DNA of 64,000 nt from an uncultured Victivallales bacterium (GCA_934661375.1 CAKUJH010000010.1:26828-90827); one strand, 5' to 3'. Counted from the stretch's first letter, positions 7,946 through 16,621 are shown. The notes: generated from the letters alone by a model not told the origin. Made by a program: numbers and translations.

Positions 7946-9667
7946 ATGAAATCTATTGTTGGCGTTGTTTTGGCAGTTTGTTTGCTCGTAGGTGGCTGTA
8001 TTTCTTGCACAGAAAATACTTCAGAAAAAGTGCTTCAGGGGAAACAGCATTATTCCAAAAAAGAATATTCGCAAGCTGTTGCATGTTTCCGTGAAGCCGC
8101 GGAAAAAGGAGATGCGGAAGGACAATGGAGATTGGGGGGATGTTACATCTTGGGGCATGGTCTGAATCGAAATGTTTCCGAAGCACTGAAATTGTTTCAC
8201 AAATCAGCAGAAAAAGGAAATGCGAAGGGAATGTGGTTTTTGGGATTATGTTATTCCAATGGAATTGGTGTGGAAAAAAATGATGCGGAAGCGGCGAAAT
8301 GGTATCTCAAATCAGCGGAACATGGAGATGCGGGAGCTCAATGCCAAATAGGTCTGTATTATTTTTATGGTCATAGTGTGAGGCAAGATTATGCGGAAGC
8401 CGTAAAATGGTTCCGCAAGGCGGCGAAGCAGGGAAATGCCGAAGGACAATGGAGATTGGGGAACTGTTACGTCACCGGACTTGGTGTAACGCAGAATGAC
8501 GAGGAAGCAGCGGCATGGTTTCGCAAGGCGGCAGAACAAGGAGATGCGGACGGACAGTGGCGTTTGGGGTTATGTTATGATAAGGGGACAGGTGTAGAGA
8601 AAAATAAGGTTGAAGCGGCGGAATGGTTCCGCAAGTCAGCGGAGCAGGGAAATGCGGACGGACAGTGGCGTTTGGGGGATTGTTGTTTTGGTGGAGTAGG
8701 CGTAGAGCGAAGTGCAGTTGAAGCGGCGAAATGGTATCGCAAGGCGGCGGAACAGGGAAATGCAGAAGGACAATGGCGTTTAGGATTATGTTATGGGGCT
8801 GGGGCAGGTGTAGAGAACAATAAGGTTGAAGCCGCGAAGTGGTATCGCAAGGCAGCGGAGCAGGGGAATGTGGAAGGACAATGGCGTTTAGGCGCATGTT
8901 ACGTTGCCGGACTTGGCGTAACGCAGAATGACGAGGAAGCAGCGGCATGGTTTCGCAAGGCGGCAGAACAAGGAGATGTGGACGGACAGTGGCGTTTGGG
9001 CGCATGTTATAATGAAGGGGCAGGCGTAGAGAAAAATAAGGTTGAAGCGGCGAAATGGTATCGCAAGGCGGCGGAACAAGGAAACGCGGAAGGGCAATGG
9101 AGTTTGGGGTTATGTTATGGCACGGGTACAGGCGTAGAGAAAAATGAGGCTGAGGCAGTGAAATGGTTCCGCAAGGCGGCGAAGCAGGGACATGCGGAAG
9201 CTCAATGTCGTTTGGGCGCATGTTATTACTATGGGGCTGGTGTAACGCAGAATGCCGAGGAAGCGGTGAAATGGTATCGCAAGGCGGCGGAGCAGGGAAA
9301 TGCGGAAGGACGATGGCGTTTGGGGATTTGTTATTTTTATGGGAAAGGAGTAACGCAAGATAATGCGGAAGCAGTGAAATGGTTCTGCAAGGCGTCAGAG
9401 CAGGGGAATGCGGATGCTCAAACTCTATTGGGCGCATGTTATACCGATGGGATTGGTGTAAAGCAAGATAATGCGGAAGCAGCGAAGTGGTACAGCAAGG
9501 CGGTAAAACAAGGGAATGCTGCGGGACAATATGATCTGGGGCTTTGCTATTACAATGGGCAGGGGGTTGCGGTGGATAAAGAAAAAGCAAAGGAGTTGTG
9601 GAGAAAAGCTAAAGCCCAAGGGCATGAAGATGCAGTGAAGGCTTTGCGGAAATATTTCAACGAATAA
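7946..9667 (+). CDS. Sel1-repeat lipoprotein with 14 repeats
   Basis: A 573-residue protein with a lipoprotein signal (hydrophobic MKSIVGVVLAVCLLVGGC; Cys18 is the predicted lipidated residue), a TPR-like cap (residues ~30-54) and 14 gapless 36-residue Sel1 units (residues ~55-558), most containing GQWRLG-CY-G-GV...A--W-RKAAEQ. It should be a periplasm-facing scaffold anchored in a membrane. AAAAGGAG precedes the ATG. Repeats 4-5 and 8-9 are almost identical, including NDEEAAAWFRKAAEQ, so a block of four units was duplicated. It follows the cytosolic Sel1 protein by 92 bp and may be co-transcribed. Confidence 0.88.
   Translation: MKSIVGVVLAVCLLVGGCISCTENTSEKVLQGKQHYSKKEYSQAVACFREAAEKGDAEGQWRLGGCYILGHGLNRNVSEALKLFHKSAEKGNAKGMWFLGLCYSNGIGVEKNDAEAAKWYLKSAEHGDAGAQCQIGLYYFYGHSVRQDYAEAVKWFRKAAKQGNAEGQWRLGNCYVTGLGVTQNDEEAAAWFRKAAEQGDADGQWRLGLCYDKGTGVEKNKVEAAEWFRKSAEQGNADGQWRLGDCCFGGVGVERSAVEAAKWYRKAAEQGNAEGQWRLGLCYGAGAGVENNKVEAAKWYRKAAEQGNVEGQWRLGACYVAGLGVTQNDEEAAAWFRKAAEQGDVDGQWRLGACYNEGAGVEKNKVEAAKWYRKAAEQGNAEGQWSLGLCYGTGTGVEKNEAEAVKWFRKAAKQGHAEAQCRLGACYYYGAGVTQNAEEAVKWYRKAAEQGNAEGRWRLGICYFYGKGVTQDNAEAVKWFCKASEQGNADAQTLLGACYTDGIGVKQDNAEAAKWYSKAVKQGNAAGQYDLGLCYYNGQGVAVDKEKAKELWRKAKAQGHEDAVKALRKYFNE
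8108..9619 (+). repeat. Tandem 108-bp coding repeats (14 units)
   Basis: Fourteen in-frame 108-bp units inside the Sel1 lipoprotein gene. Units 4-5 match units 8-9 most closely, a 432-bp higher-order period. Such arrays readily gain or lose units, so copy number may differ among strains or be mis-assembled from short reads. Confidence 0.85.
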
Positions 9668-9687
9668 GGTCTTTATATAAGAGGGGA

Positions 9688-9726
9688 CAGGCTGAAGCGG
9701 AAAATTTCTGTTTCAGCCTGTTTTTT
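9688..9726 (+). terminator. Rho-independent terminator of the Sel1 lipoprotein gene
   Basis: CAGGCTGAA / TTCAGCCTG, a 9-bp perfect stem with 15-nt loop, followed by TTTTTT, 20 bp after the stop codon. Confidence 0.85.
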
Positions 9727-9734
9727 CGTTTCGA

Positions 9735-9767
9735 TATAAAAAAGACTGTCTGCTGCCGGACAGTCTT
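9735..9767 (-). terminator. Rho-independent terminator of the Gfo/Idh/MocA gene
   Basis: AAGACTGTC / GACAGTCTT, a 9-bp stem with 8-nt loop; on the minus strand it is followed by TTTTTTATA, 22 bp past the stop codon at 9790. It is back-to-back with the Sel1 terminator. Confidence 0.8.
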
Positions 9768-9789
9768 CGGTGTTTTTTGGGGGGCGAGG

Positions 9790-10971
9790 TTACCGGATCT
9801 GCCCGTTTTCAAAATAACGGATCAGTTCATCCCGCAGTGGGGGAACATCCCGCGGGATACTGCCGTGACGCATGGAATAATGTCCCAGGAAGCCCGCCGC
9901 CACAGCGTTGCGCGCCGCTACAGGGGAAACCGCCGGGGGGATTCCTTTGCGGATGAAATCAAAGAACGCTTTCAGAATCGGACCGTCCGCTCCGCCGTGC
10001 GTGCCGGTGATCGGTTTCAGTTTGTAGATAATGTCCGGAGTATAACGGAAGCCGCGCTGCGTCCAGACATGGATTTCGGTATCGCCATGGTAATCGCCGA
10101 TGTTTTCCACGCGGCCTCTGGTGCCGATGAACGTGTAATTCCGCTCGTTGTCCGGGGCGTACATGCACTGTTCATAGGACGCCTGAACGCCGTTGTCCAG
10201 CTGCATCAGCAGCATGGAGTGGTCTTCCACATCCATATCCGGATTCAGACCGGAGATTTCGAGCGGGGGCCAGCATTCCGGGGTGAACGACATTTTGCGG
10301 TCGGGCTTTTCGCCGGGTTTGAGACGGTTTTCCGTGCGGTTGTAGACCGACAGTTTGCCCATGGCGGTTACGCGCTGCGTATATCCGCCCGCCAGCCAGT
10401 GGATGATGTCAATGTCATGCGCACCTTTCTGGAGCAGGAGTCCCGTGCTGTTTTTCTGTTCCGCGCACCAGTGACGGAAATAGCAGCTGCCGTAGTTGAT
10501 GAAGTGGCGGCACCAGACGCTCTGGATTTCCCCGATGATTCCGGAGTCGATGACTTTTTTCATGGTCAGGACGAAATTCATGTAGCGCATGTTATGTCCG
10601 ATCATCAGTTTGGAGCCGGTGCGGAAAGCGGTTTCGAGTATACGGTCGCAGCCGTCCAGAGTGATCGCCATCGGTTTTTCCAGATAGACCGCTTTGCCGG
10701 CTTCGAGAGCGGCGACCGCCATTTCTTCGTGATAAGGATCGCGGACAATGATGAACACCGCTTCGACTTCGGGATCATTTATCAGGCCGCGGTAATCGCT
10801 GTACGTTCTGGCGTCCGCGAATTCCGGGTAGGCGTCCAGGCAGGCTTTGAGCATTTCTGGATCATTATCGCAGAGGGCGGTCAGAACACCTTCTTCGCGC
10901 GGGAAATTGAGAAATACAAAATTGGACCGGAGCTGCGGGTTGGCTCCGATCACGCCGAATTTCAGTTTCAT
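9790..10971 (-). CDS. Gfo/Idh/MocA-family oxidoreductase
   Basis: A 393-residue NAD(P)-dependent sugar/polyol dehydrogenase. It has an N-terminal Rossmann fold (KFGVIGANPQLR), the family EKP motif (GKAVYLEKPMA), the helix HNMRYMN, and HDIDIIHWL in the C-terminal sheet domain where the catalytic His/Asp reside. The substrate is probably a sugar or sugar acid. The first glycine motif (GANPQLRS) is atypical for GxGxxG. It is downstream of an AraC regulator on the same strand, with a good ribosome binding site (AAGGAG) and a TATATT -10 element but a poor -35 just upstream, fitting activator control. Confidence 0.85.
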   Translation of the reverse strand: MKLKFGVIGANPQLRSNFVFLNFPREEGVLTALCDNDPEMLKACLDAYPEFADARTYSDYRGLINDPEVEAVFIIVRDPYHEEMAVAALEAGKAVYLEKPMAITLDGCDRILETAFRTGSKLMIGHNMRYMNFVLTMKKVIDSGIIGEIQSVWCRHFINYGSCYFRHWCAEQKNSTGLLLQKGAHDIDIIHWLAGGYTQRVTAMGKLSVYNRTENRLKPGEKPDRKMSFTPECWPPLEISGLNPDMDVEDHSMLLMQLDNGVQASYEQCMYAPDNERNYTFIGTRGRVENIGDYHGDTEIHVWTQRGFRYTPDIIYKLKPITGTHGGADGPILKAFFDFIRKGIPPAVSPVAARNAVAAGFLGHYSMRHGSIPRDVPPLRDELIRYFENGQIR

Positions 10972-11016
10972 AAGCGGCTTCTCCTTGACTTGGTTTCATG
11001 GTTGCTGTTCTCGGAT

Positions 11017-11022
11017 AATATA
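11017..11022 (-). promoter_or_regulatory. Candidate activator-dependent promoter of the Gfo/Idh/MocA gene
   Basis: A perfect local -10 box TATATT (11022-11017) 46 bp upstream of the ATG, but the hexamer 17 bp further upstream is poor (TTCCTT). A missing -35 next to an AraC-family gene suggests AraC-dependent activation; this is inference. Confidence 0.35.
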
Positions 11023-11106
11023 GCCCGGTCAGGGTGAAAAGGAAATGGCAGAAATGCCGATTCATTTAGCAAAACCGCTTAATTGATGATTTTGCCGTAT
11101 AGTGTC

Positions 11107-11961
11107 TCACCGGGAGTTCTGCTGCAGACTGTGCCGGCGGCGGTAGCGGAAGGGGGTGATTCCGAAATGTTTTTCGAAGATTTCGCAGAAATACGCCGCA
11201 CTGTGATAGTGAAGTTCCGCGGCAAGGTCCGTCACTTTCCGGTTGGTCTGCGTGAGATTGCGTGCCGCCCAGTCCATTTTCAGAGAAAGCAGATAGTGCG
11301 CCGGCGTCTGCTGGAAGCAGCGGTTCCACTGCCGGTAGAAAGTACAGCGTGACATACCGTTGTTCCGGGCAATCTGATCCAGGTCCAGCTCTTCCAGAAA
11401 ATGAATCTGGAAGAAGGAGGCGGTCTGCCGGATTTTCTGCATGGATGAATCCTCTTCCGCACTTTTTCTGCGGATGAACAGCAGTTCCTCCAGAATCCGG
11501 AAGCAGAGCAGGTCGATACGGTCCGCCACGCTGTACTCGCGGGAATGTTCCATCAGATCGGTAAGCTCGCGCATCATCATGTCCAGCGGAGGCGTGATGG
11601 CGATTTCAAAAACCGGAGTTTCCGGCAGCAGACCGGCGTCCTTCAATTTTGCCATGATGTCCAGCGAGTAGGAAAAATCCACGGCGTCGCGCGGCTGATT
11701 CAGACGGTAGAGATGATATGAATCCGGCATTTTTACCGCGACATGCGGAAAGCCCGCCTTGTATGGAACTCCGTCCACTTCATCTACGACGAAAGGATCC
11801 GCACAATTGTAGCGGATGCAGAATTCCACATGGTCGGTCCGGGTGAAATGATATTTTTTCACTGTCTGTCCGCCCTGCCGGACCGTGTGTCCGATGGAGC
11901 GTACAGGGTAGGGAAAACGCACCATGCGCGGAATTTTTTCCAGCGACAATCCTTTCCACAT
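11107..11961 (-). CDS. AraC-family transcriptional regulator
   Basis: A 284-residue protein. The N-terminal half resembles an AraC sensor domain (KYHFTRTDHVEFCIRY). The last ~100 residues hold two helix-turn-helix motifs: LDQIARNNGMSRCTFYRQW and VTDLAAELHYHSAAYFCEIFEKHFG, then the closing TPFRYRR typical of AraC/XylS. The ATG at 11961 is preferred because AAAGGA lies 8-9 bp upstream; an ATG at 11970 is possible. It is divergent from the pseudopilin gene and followed by the Gfo/Idh/MocA gene, so it probably controls this carbohydrate locus on binding a sugar. Confidence 0.85.
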   Translation of the reverse strand: MWKGLSLEKIPRMVRFPYPVRSIGHTVRQGGQTVKKYHFTRTDHVEFCIRYNCADPFVVDEVDGVPYKAGFPHVAVKMPDSYHLYRLNQPRDAVDFSYSLDIMAKLKDAGLLPETPVFEIAITPPLDMMMRELTDLMEHSREYSVADRIDLLCFRILEELLFIRRKSAEEDSSMQKIRQTASFFQIHFLEELDLDQIARNNGMSRCTFYRQWNRCFQQTPAHYLLSLKMDWAARNLTQTNRKVTDLAAELHYHSAAYFCEIFEKHFGITPFRYRRRHSLQQNSR

Positions 11962-12062
11962 AAGGCACATCCTTTGTTTTTGACAACATACCAATATCCC
12001 CTGAACCGCGAAAATCAAGTTCGGATGATACAAAAACGGTATTTTTTTGCAACAAATCACAC

Positions 12063-12091
12063 TTGCTGATTCCGTCATTCTGCATTATAAT
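12063..12091 (+). promoter_or_regulatory. Promoter of the pseudopilin - secreted enzyme operon
   Basis: TTGCTG (12063-12068), 17-bp spacer, TATAAT (12086-12091), leading to a ~95-nt leader and GAAGGAG before the ATG at 12193. It faces the divergent araC-type gene, so shared control is likely. Confidence 0.6.
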
Positions 12092-12192
12092 ATATAGAAC
12101 AAAGCAAAACCAGGCAAAAAAGGAAGAATGACAACAGAAAAAAATCAAATCCGGAGATTTATGGAAAAAAGAACAGGAAGGAGAATCCAGCC

Positions 12193-13086
12193 ATGAACGA
12201 CCAGAAGCCATTGTCAGCCATTTCACATTTCCTATCTCATATTTCATCTTTGAAGCGTAAACCGTTGCGGTTTACGCTGATAGAACTCCTCGTTGTGATA
12301 GCGATCATTGCCATTCTGGCAGGAATGCTGCTGCCTGCGCTGAACCGGGCGAAAAAGACCGCGCAGGGGATTTCCTGTAAAAGCAATCTGAAACAGATCG
12401 GGCTGGCGCAAAGTCTTTATTCCGGAGATTATCAGGACTGGATTGTGCCGGGGAGACTCACTCAAAGCAGTTACTGGCAGATGCTGCTGAGCTATGGAAG
12501 AAATCCCATCTGGAACAAGGCGGAACGCGACGCCGCAGGGAAATCTCCGTATGGTTTGAAATATGACGGTTATTATGCCGGCGACACATTTGTTCCGCCG
12601 TCCACGCCGAACAATTCGTTCAGCTGTTCTTCCGAGGAGAGCGGATTCAAGGACGGTTTTGCGTTCCATTACGGAATCAATATGCATCTCAGCGGTTATG
12701 CGGGAAGAACGGATTACGGCGGCGACACAGATCGCTGGCGTCAGCTGCAGGCGGTGCTTCGTCCCTCCGTGGCGATTTTTTCCGCCGACTGCAACCGCAA
12801 AATGGTGCAGAATTTCATTTACGGCATAGCGCAGATCCGCTACCGTCACGGTGCCGGGAATGACCCGCGTTATTCGACCGGAGGCGGTACTCTGCCGTCG
12901 CCCATGCCGTCTGCGGGTTCCGTGAGCAATCTGGTGTATATGGACGGACATGCCGATTCCGCGTCCGTGCAGGAACTTGCCGCGGTCAAACCCGACACCC
13001 GTGAAACGTCTTCCAACAGTGCCACTACCAATGCACTGAAAGCCGGCATCCGTGCTGCTTCCGGCAATAAAGTTTTCCCGAAATAA
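12193..13086 (+). CDS. Pseudopilin-like secreted protein (prepilin N-methylation motif, DUF1559-like)
   Basis: A 297-residue protein. Residues ~31-53 are a type IV prepilin / type II secretion pseudopilin helix (FTLIELLVVIAIIAILAGML, with Glu at +5), then a PALNRAKKTAQGISCKSNLKQIGLA segment and a C-terminal domain ending with the H-x-DG-like motif (LVYMDGHAD) of the family so numerous in Lentisphaerota and Planctomycetes. By family it is processed by prepilin peptidase and sits in the inner membrane or surface. Odd features: an unusually long ~30-residue leader, and Arg rather than Gly just before FTLIE. It is 13 bp upstream of the large secreted protein, so they form an operon. Confidence 0.85.
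   Translation: MNDQKPLSAISHFLSHISSLKRKPLRFTLIELLVVIAIIAILAGMLLPALNRAKKTAQGISCKSNLKQIGLAQSLYSGDYQDWIVPGRLTQSSYWQMLLSYGRNPIWNKAERDAAGKSPYGLKYDGYYAGDTFVPPSTPNNSFSCSSEESGFKDGFAFHYGINMHLSGYAGRTDYGGDTDRWRQLQAVLRPSVAIFSADCNRKMVQNFIYGIAQIRYRHGAGNDPRYSTGGGTLPSPMPSAGSVSNLVYMDGHADSASVQELAAVKPDTRETSSNSATTNALKAGIRAASGNKVFPK
12255..12277 (+). repeat. Perfect palindrome inside the pseudopilin leader
   Basis: GCGTAAACCG - TTG - CGGTTTACGC, a 10-bp perfect inverted repeat with 3-nt loop, encoding the KRKPLRFT stretch exactly at the predicted prepilin cleavage site. It is preceded by a CATTTC-rich stretch (12218-12249). Confidence 0.8.
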
Positions 13087-13099
13087 AAAAGGAACCGAC

Positions 13100-15883
13100 A
13101 TGAAATCACTGATTCACAGCATTTTTCTGATTTTGCTGTCCTGTACAGCCGTCCTCTGTTCCGCCGGGGAAAAACCTGCGTATGACATGGATATTTTTCC
13201 GATGAATCTGATGAACGGACAGGAATTCGCCGTGGCGGAAAACCTGCCCGCCGTCTGGAAAGTCCGGGCATGGGCAGGCGATGCCGAAGCCAAACGGCGT
13301 TTCGGGAAACAGACGCCGGTCCTGATTCTGGAAACGCCGGCCTTTCTGTCGCTGACGGATGCCGCGCTGCAAGGCGTTACTTTTCAGCCGTGGCACAGGC
13401 TGACGGTTTCCCGGAAAGAAATCCGGCGGGACGGTCATGATTATATCCATTATGAAGTTCCGTTTTTCTTTTCGGATTACTGGAACAATCTGCTGGGCGT
13501 CGGCGCGCCCCATCCGTACAATGAGTTCTGCCTGTATCTGAAAGCCGCCAGATCCGGACCGCGGTCCGGCACAGCATATGCCAGAGTGCGTTTCGGCAGG
13601 GAGGAGACTCCGGAGCGCGCATACCGTGTCGGTGTGATTCCCGCAATCAAACCGTTGAAGAAGCCGGCAAAACTTTTTGAAGCGGCAGTTCCCGGCATTG
13701 CCGGAGAGGAATCCGGCCTGACGCAGATCGTTTCCGCGTATACCGGTTACTGGCGAGGTCTGACGGACCGGGCGTCTTCCTTCCGGGGCATGTCCTGGAA
13801 AAATGCGGTCGTCCGGGAAAAACTGACGGTGGACAGCATGATGGGATCCGACAAGCAGTTTCTGCGCATCATGACGCCGGAATATTTTCAGCCGGGTGCG
13901 GGCATTCGCCTGTGGCGGGAACTGATACGGACGGGCAAAGTTCCGAAACTGATAGGTCCGGACGGCAAGGCCAGCTGGATTTTGAGCGCGGCTCCGGCAT
14001 GGTATCTGGTGGACGACCCGGAAGGGCTGTATGAAAAATATCTGACCGAAGGCTGCCGGATGTTCCGGAAACATTATCCGTATGTGCGCCGTTTCTACTG
14101 GGATTACGAACCCGGCGTGGACGGCATGGACCGTCAGGGACTGGAACGCTTCGCACGGGTCATGAATCTGCCGGAAGTCCCGTCGCTGAAAGATGTCGCG
14201 CAGGGTGAACTCCGGCGGAAATGGTTCCGCTACATGATCGATCTGCATCAGAAGCATCTGGAAAAAGCGGTGAAGATTTTCCGGAAGGAACTGCCCGGCA
14301 CGGAGTTCTGGATCTGCACCGACAATCTGCACGCCGGAGTTCGAGAACCGGCATACTGGTGTGCCGTGGATCCCCTGCTTGCCGACAAAACCGTGGACGG
14401 ACACTTGCCCATGCCGTATTATTCCGGGACAAGGTATTTTGACGACATCCGTCACAATACGGCGGCTCTCCGCAAACCGGTCATTCCGCTGAACGACCCG
14501 GCGGAAATGAGCAAACGCTTCTTTGACCAGTATACGCCGGACAAGCTTTGCCAGAATATTGCCGCCTCCGCCGCGCTGGGCTGCCGGGGCTGGGGACTCT
14601 GGCCGGACCTGACACTGTCCGGCAGATATTTCCAGAGCATCCGGGACGCCTGGAGCCTGGTGGCTCAGGCGGAGGATTTCTATTTCAAGGGACGCCGCTG
14701 CGATTCACAGGTGAAAATCCATTTCAAAAACACCGTTGAACAGGAGTTTCCGTACGGGAAAAACGAAAAACGCAAAGTGTCCTTTCCTGACTATTCCGCG
14801 GACCTCCGGTATACTCTGCACGAAAAAGACGGAGAATATCTGCTGACCGTTTTCAATTATCATGACACCCGGACCATGTTCATCGAGCCGCGGTTTGCCG
14901 GAAAAATCCCTGCCGGAACAGTGCTTTCCGAAATAGACGGCGTCAATTACGGAGCGTATGGACCGGGCCGGATCACGGTGAAAATTCCGCCTGCCGGAGT
15001 GAAAGCCCTGAAACTCGGAAAAACGGCGGCGTCCGTCCAGCCTGCGGATTCTGCCCGCATCCGGCGGGAACTGGAAGCGGACATCCGCAGTACGCTCGGC
15101 AATCTCAATACCGAACCGGTGGTCAGGGACGGTGCTTCCGCGTCCTGGCGCATTCCTGCCGGCAGCAGACGTCCCATGCTCATGCTGAAAAATCCCGCGG
15201 GGGAACAGATCCTGATCGACGCCTACGGACAGGCGAAGGAAATTGTTTACTGGCACAATGTCGTGAACCAGCTGCCGGCGGGCGGATTTTTTCTGTTTGA
15301 CCAGTCCCGGATCGTCGGTCCGTATCCCTTCCGGCTGAAACGTCTGGACGTGAACGGCGGAACCGCAGCCGCGGAGTTCGAATATGTGTTCAAGACGCCG
15401 GATGCGGGGGAAGGGTTCATGTATCAGGATCTGACTGTTACGCAGCGCTTTGCCATCGGGAAACAGGGCGAATTTACCATGTCCTATACGATTGCCAATC
15501 CCTCGAAATCCCCGATGAAACTGGGATTCCGGGTGCGGAACCGGCTGTTCCGCGAGTATCGGGAAATCACATTCGGAACCCATAGGATCACTCCGGGAAA
15601 ACAGCACAGCAGTCTGCTGTTCATGCGGAAAAATGCGGAAACCGGATTTCTTGCCGCCGTACCCCGGCAGGAATGGAACGGGGAACCGGTTACTGTCCGC
15701 ACAAAATCCCGCACGCTGAAACTGGATGCGGCGGATTTTGACGGAATCTATATCTGGAACGGAGCGGAAGGCAGCGGCTTCACGCTGGAGCCGGTGAGCC
15801 GGGATCTGGAACTGGCGCCGGGGGAAACCCGGACGTACCGTATCACCGTGCATTTCCGAGCCGGGCTTTACGGGACGGCTTGA
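13100..15883 (+). CDS. Large secreted protein, putative glycoside-hydrolase-like (family not identified)
   Basis: A 927-residue protein with a Sec signal peptide (MKSLIHSIFLILLSCTAVLCSAG, cut near residue 22). Residues ~190-570 look like a TIM-barrel glycosidase: VRRFYWDYEPG, EFWICTDNLHAG, and GCRGWGLWPD, which place acidic and aromatic residues in strand-like contexts as in GH42/GH-A-type enzymes. The C-terminal third is beta-rich and contains a galactose-mutarotase-like segment (MSYTIANPSKSPMKLGFRVRNR). I cannot assign a CAZy family. ATG at 13100 follows AAAAAAGGA. Its pairing with a pseudopilin under a divergent AraC regulator suggests polysaccharide breakdown. Confidence 0.7.
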   Translation: MKSLIHSIFLILLSCTAVLCSAGEKPAYDMDIFPMNLMNGQEFAVAENLPAVWKVRAWAGDAEAKRRFGKQTPVLILETPAFLSLTDAALQGVTFQPWHRLTVSRKEIRRDGHDYIHYEVPFFFSDYWNNLLGVGAPHPYNEFCLYLKAARSGPRSGTAYARVRFGREETPERAYRVGVIPAIKPLKKPAKLFEAAVPGIAGEESGLTQIVSAYTGYWRGLTDRASSFRGMSWKNAVVREKLTVDSMMGSDKQFLRIMTPEYFQPGAGIRLWRELIRTGKVPKLIGPDGKASWILSAAPAWYLVDDPEGLYEKYLTEGCRMFRKHYPYVRRFYWDYEPGVDGMDRQGLERFARVMNLPEVPSLKDVAQGELRRKWFRYMIDLHQKHLEKAVKIFRKELPGTEFWICTDNLHAGVREPAYWCAVDPLLADKTVDGHLPMPYYSGTRYFDDIRHNTAALRKPVIPLNDPAEMSKRFFDQYTPDKLCQNIAASAALGCRGWGLWPDLTLSGRYFQSIRDAWSLVAQAEDFYFKGRRCDSQVKIHFKNTVEQEFPYGKNEKRKVSFPDYSADLRYTLHEKDGEYLLTVFNYHDTRTMFIEPRFAGKIPAGTVLSEIDGVNYGAYGPGRITVKIPPAGVKALKLGKTAASVQPADSARIRRELEADIRSTLGNLNTEPVVRDGASASWRIPAGSRRPMLMLKNPAGEQILIDAYGQAKEIVYWHNVVNQLPAGGFFLFDQSRIVGPYPFRLKRLDVNGGTAAAEFEYVFKTPDAGEGFMYQDLTVTQRFAIGKQGEFTMSYTIANPSKSPMKLGFRVRNRLFREYREITFGTHRITPGKQHSSLLFMRKNAETGFLAAVPRQEWNGEPVTVRTKSRTLKLDAADFDGIYIWNGAEGSGFTLEPVSRDLELAPGETRTYRITVHFRAGLYGTA

Positions 15884-15908
15884 CTTTTCTCCCGCGGCGG
15901 GTTATATT
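15880..15908 (+). promoter_or_regulatory. Promoter of the FKBP isomerase gene
   Basis: TTGACT (15880-15885), 17-bp spacer, TATATT (15903-15908). The -35 overlaps the stop codon of the upstream gene. Confidence 0.75.
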
Positions 15909-15997
15909 GCAGGATAACCGGTTTCCGGATCATGCGGATCCGGTCCGGCAACCCGCCCGGCTGAAATGCCGCGGCACAGAGAGACAGGAAATACGAT

Positions 15998-16621
15998 ATG
16001 TCCAGAACATTTCAGAACGACAATGAAAAAATGAGTTATTCGATGGGGCTGAATATGGCGGAGTATGTGGTGCATACCCCGATAGACCTGGTTCCGGAAC
16101 TGGTGCTGGAAGGTTTGAGCGATGCTCTCGCCGGCAAACCCGGCATTTCCCCGGAAGAATATTCCGCCGCGATGCGTATGCTTCAGATGAAGATTCAGGA
16201 AGCTGCCCGCAGTCAGGCGAAGGATCAGGCGGAAAAGAACCGCAAGGAAGAGGAAACGTTCATGGCAGCCAACAAAGGCAAAGCCGGCGTCATGACCACT
16301 GCCAGCGGTTTGCAGTATGAAATCCTGAAAAACGCGGACGGTCCGAAACCCGGAAAATCGTCCAAAGTGCGCGTTCATTACACCGGAACCCTGCTGAACG
16401 GACAGGTTTTCGACAGTTCGGTCGAACGCGGCACGCCTGCCGAATTCGGGCTTGCCCAGGTGATTCCCGGCTGGACAGAGGGTCTTCAGCTGATGCCGGC
16501 CGGTTCCAAATTCCGTTTCTACATTCCCGCCCGTCTTGCGTACGGTGAACGTGGCGCGCCGGGAGCGATCCCGCCGAACGCCGCGTTGATTTTTGACGTG
16601 GAACTGCTCGGCATCCTCTGA
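15998..16621 (+). CDS. FKBP-type peptidyl-prolyl cis-trans isomerase (FklB/Mip-like)
   Basis: A 207-residue protein with a helical dimerisation N-domain (residues ~1-100, including MSYSMGLNMAEYV) and a C-terminal FKBP domain: VRVHYTGTLLNGQVFDSS, FGLAQVIPGWTEGLQLM, PARLAYGERG, IPPNAALIFDVELL, with the ligand-pocket Tyr, Phe, Trp and Asp all present. It catalyses proline isomerisation in folding proteins. No signal peptide is present, so it resembles cytosolic FklB rather than periplasmic FkpA. It has its own promoter. Confidence 0.93.
   Translation: MSRTFQNDNEKMSYSMGLNMAEYVVHTPIDLVPELVLEGLSDALAGKPGISPEEYSAAMRMLQMKIQEAARSQAKDQAEKNRKEEETFMAANKGKAGVMTTASGLQYEILKNADGPKPGKSSKVRVHYTGTLLNGQVFDSSVERGTPAEFGLAQVIPGWTEGLQLMPAGSKFRFYIPARLAYGERGAPGAIPPNAALIFDVELLGIL

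Noticed and set aside
8472..9590. Long Pro/His/Leu-rich open frame antisense to the Sel1 repeats
   Set aside because: Repeats keep several frames open on both strands; the sense strand has signal peptide and Sel1 motifs.
8108..9619. CRISPR array
   Set aside because: 108-bp units are in-frame coding repeats without constant repeats separated by unique spacers.
12218..12280. Mobile element (REP or MITE) at the pseudopilin leader
   Set aside because: The palindrome and CATTTC repeats are suggestive but only one copy is seen in this window and it is in frame with the gene; kept as a finding, not called mobile.
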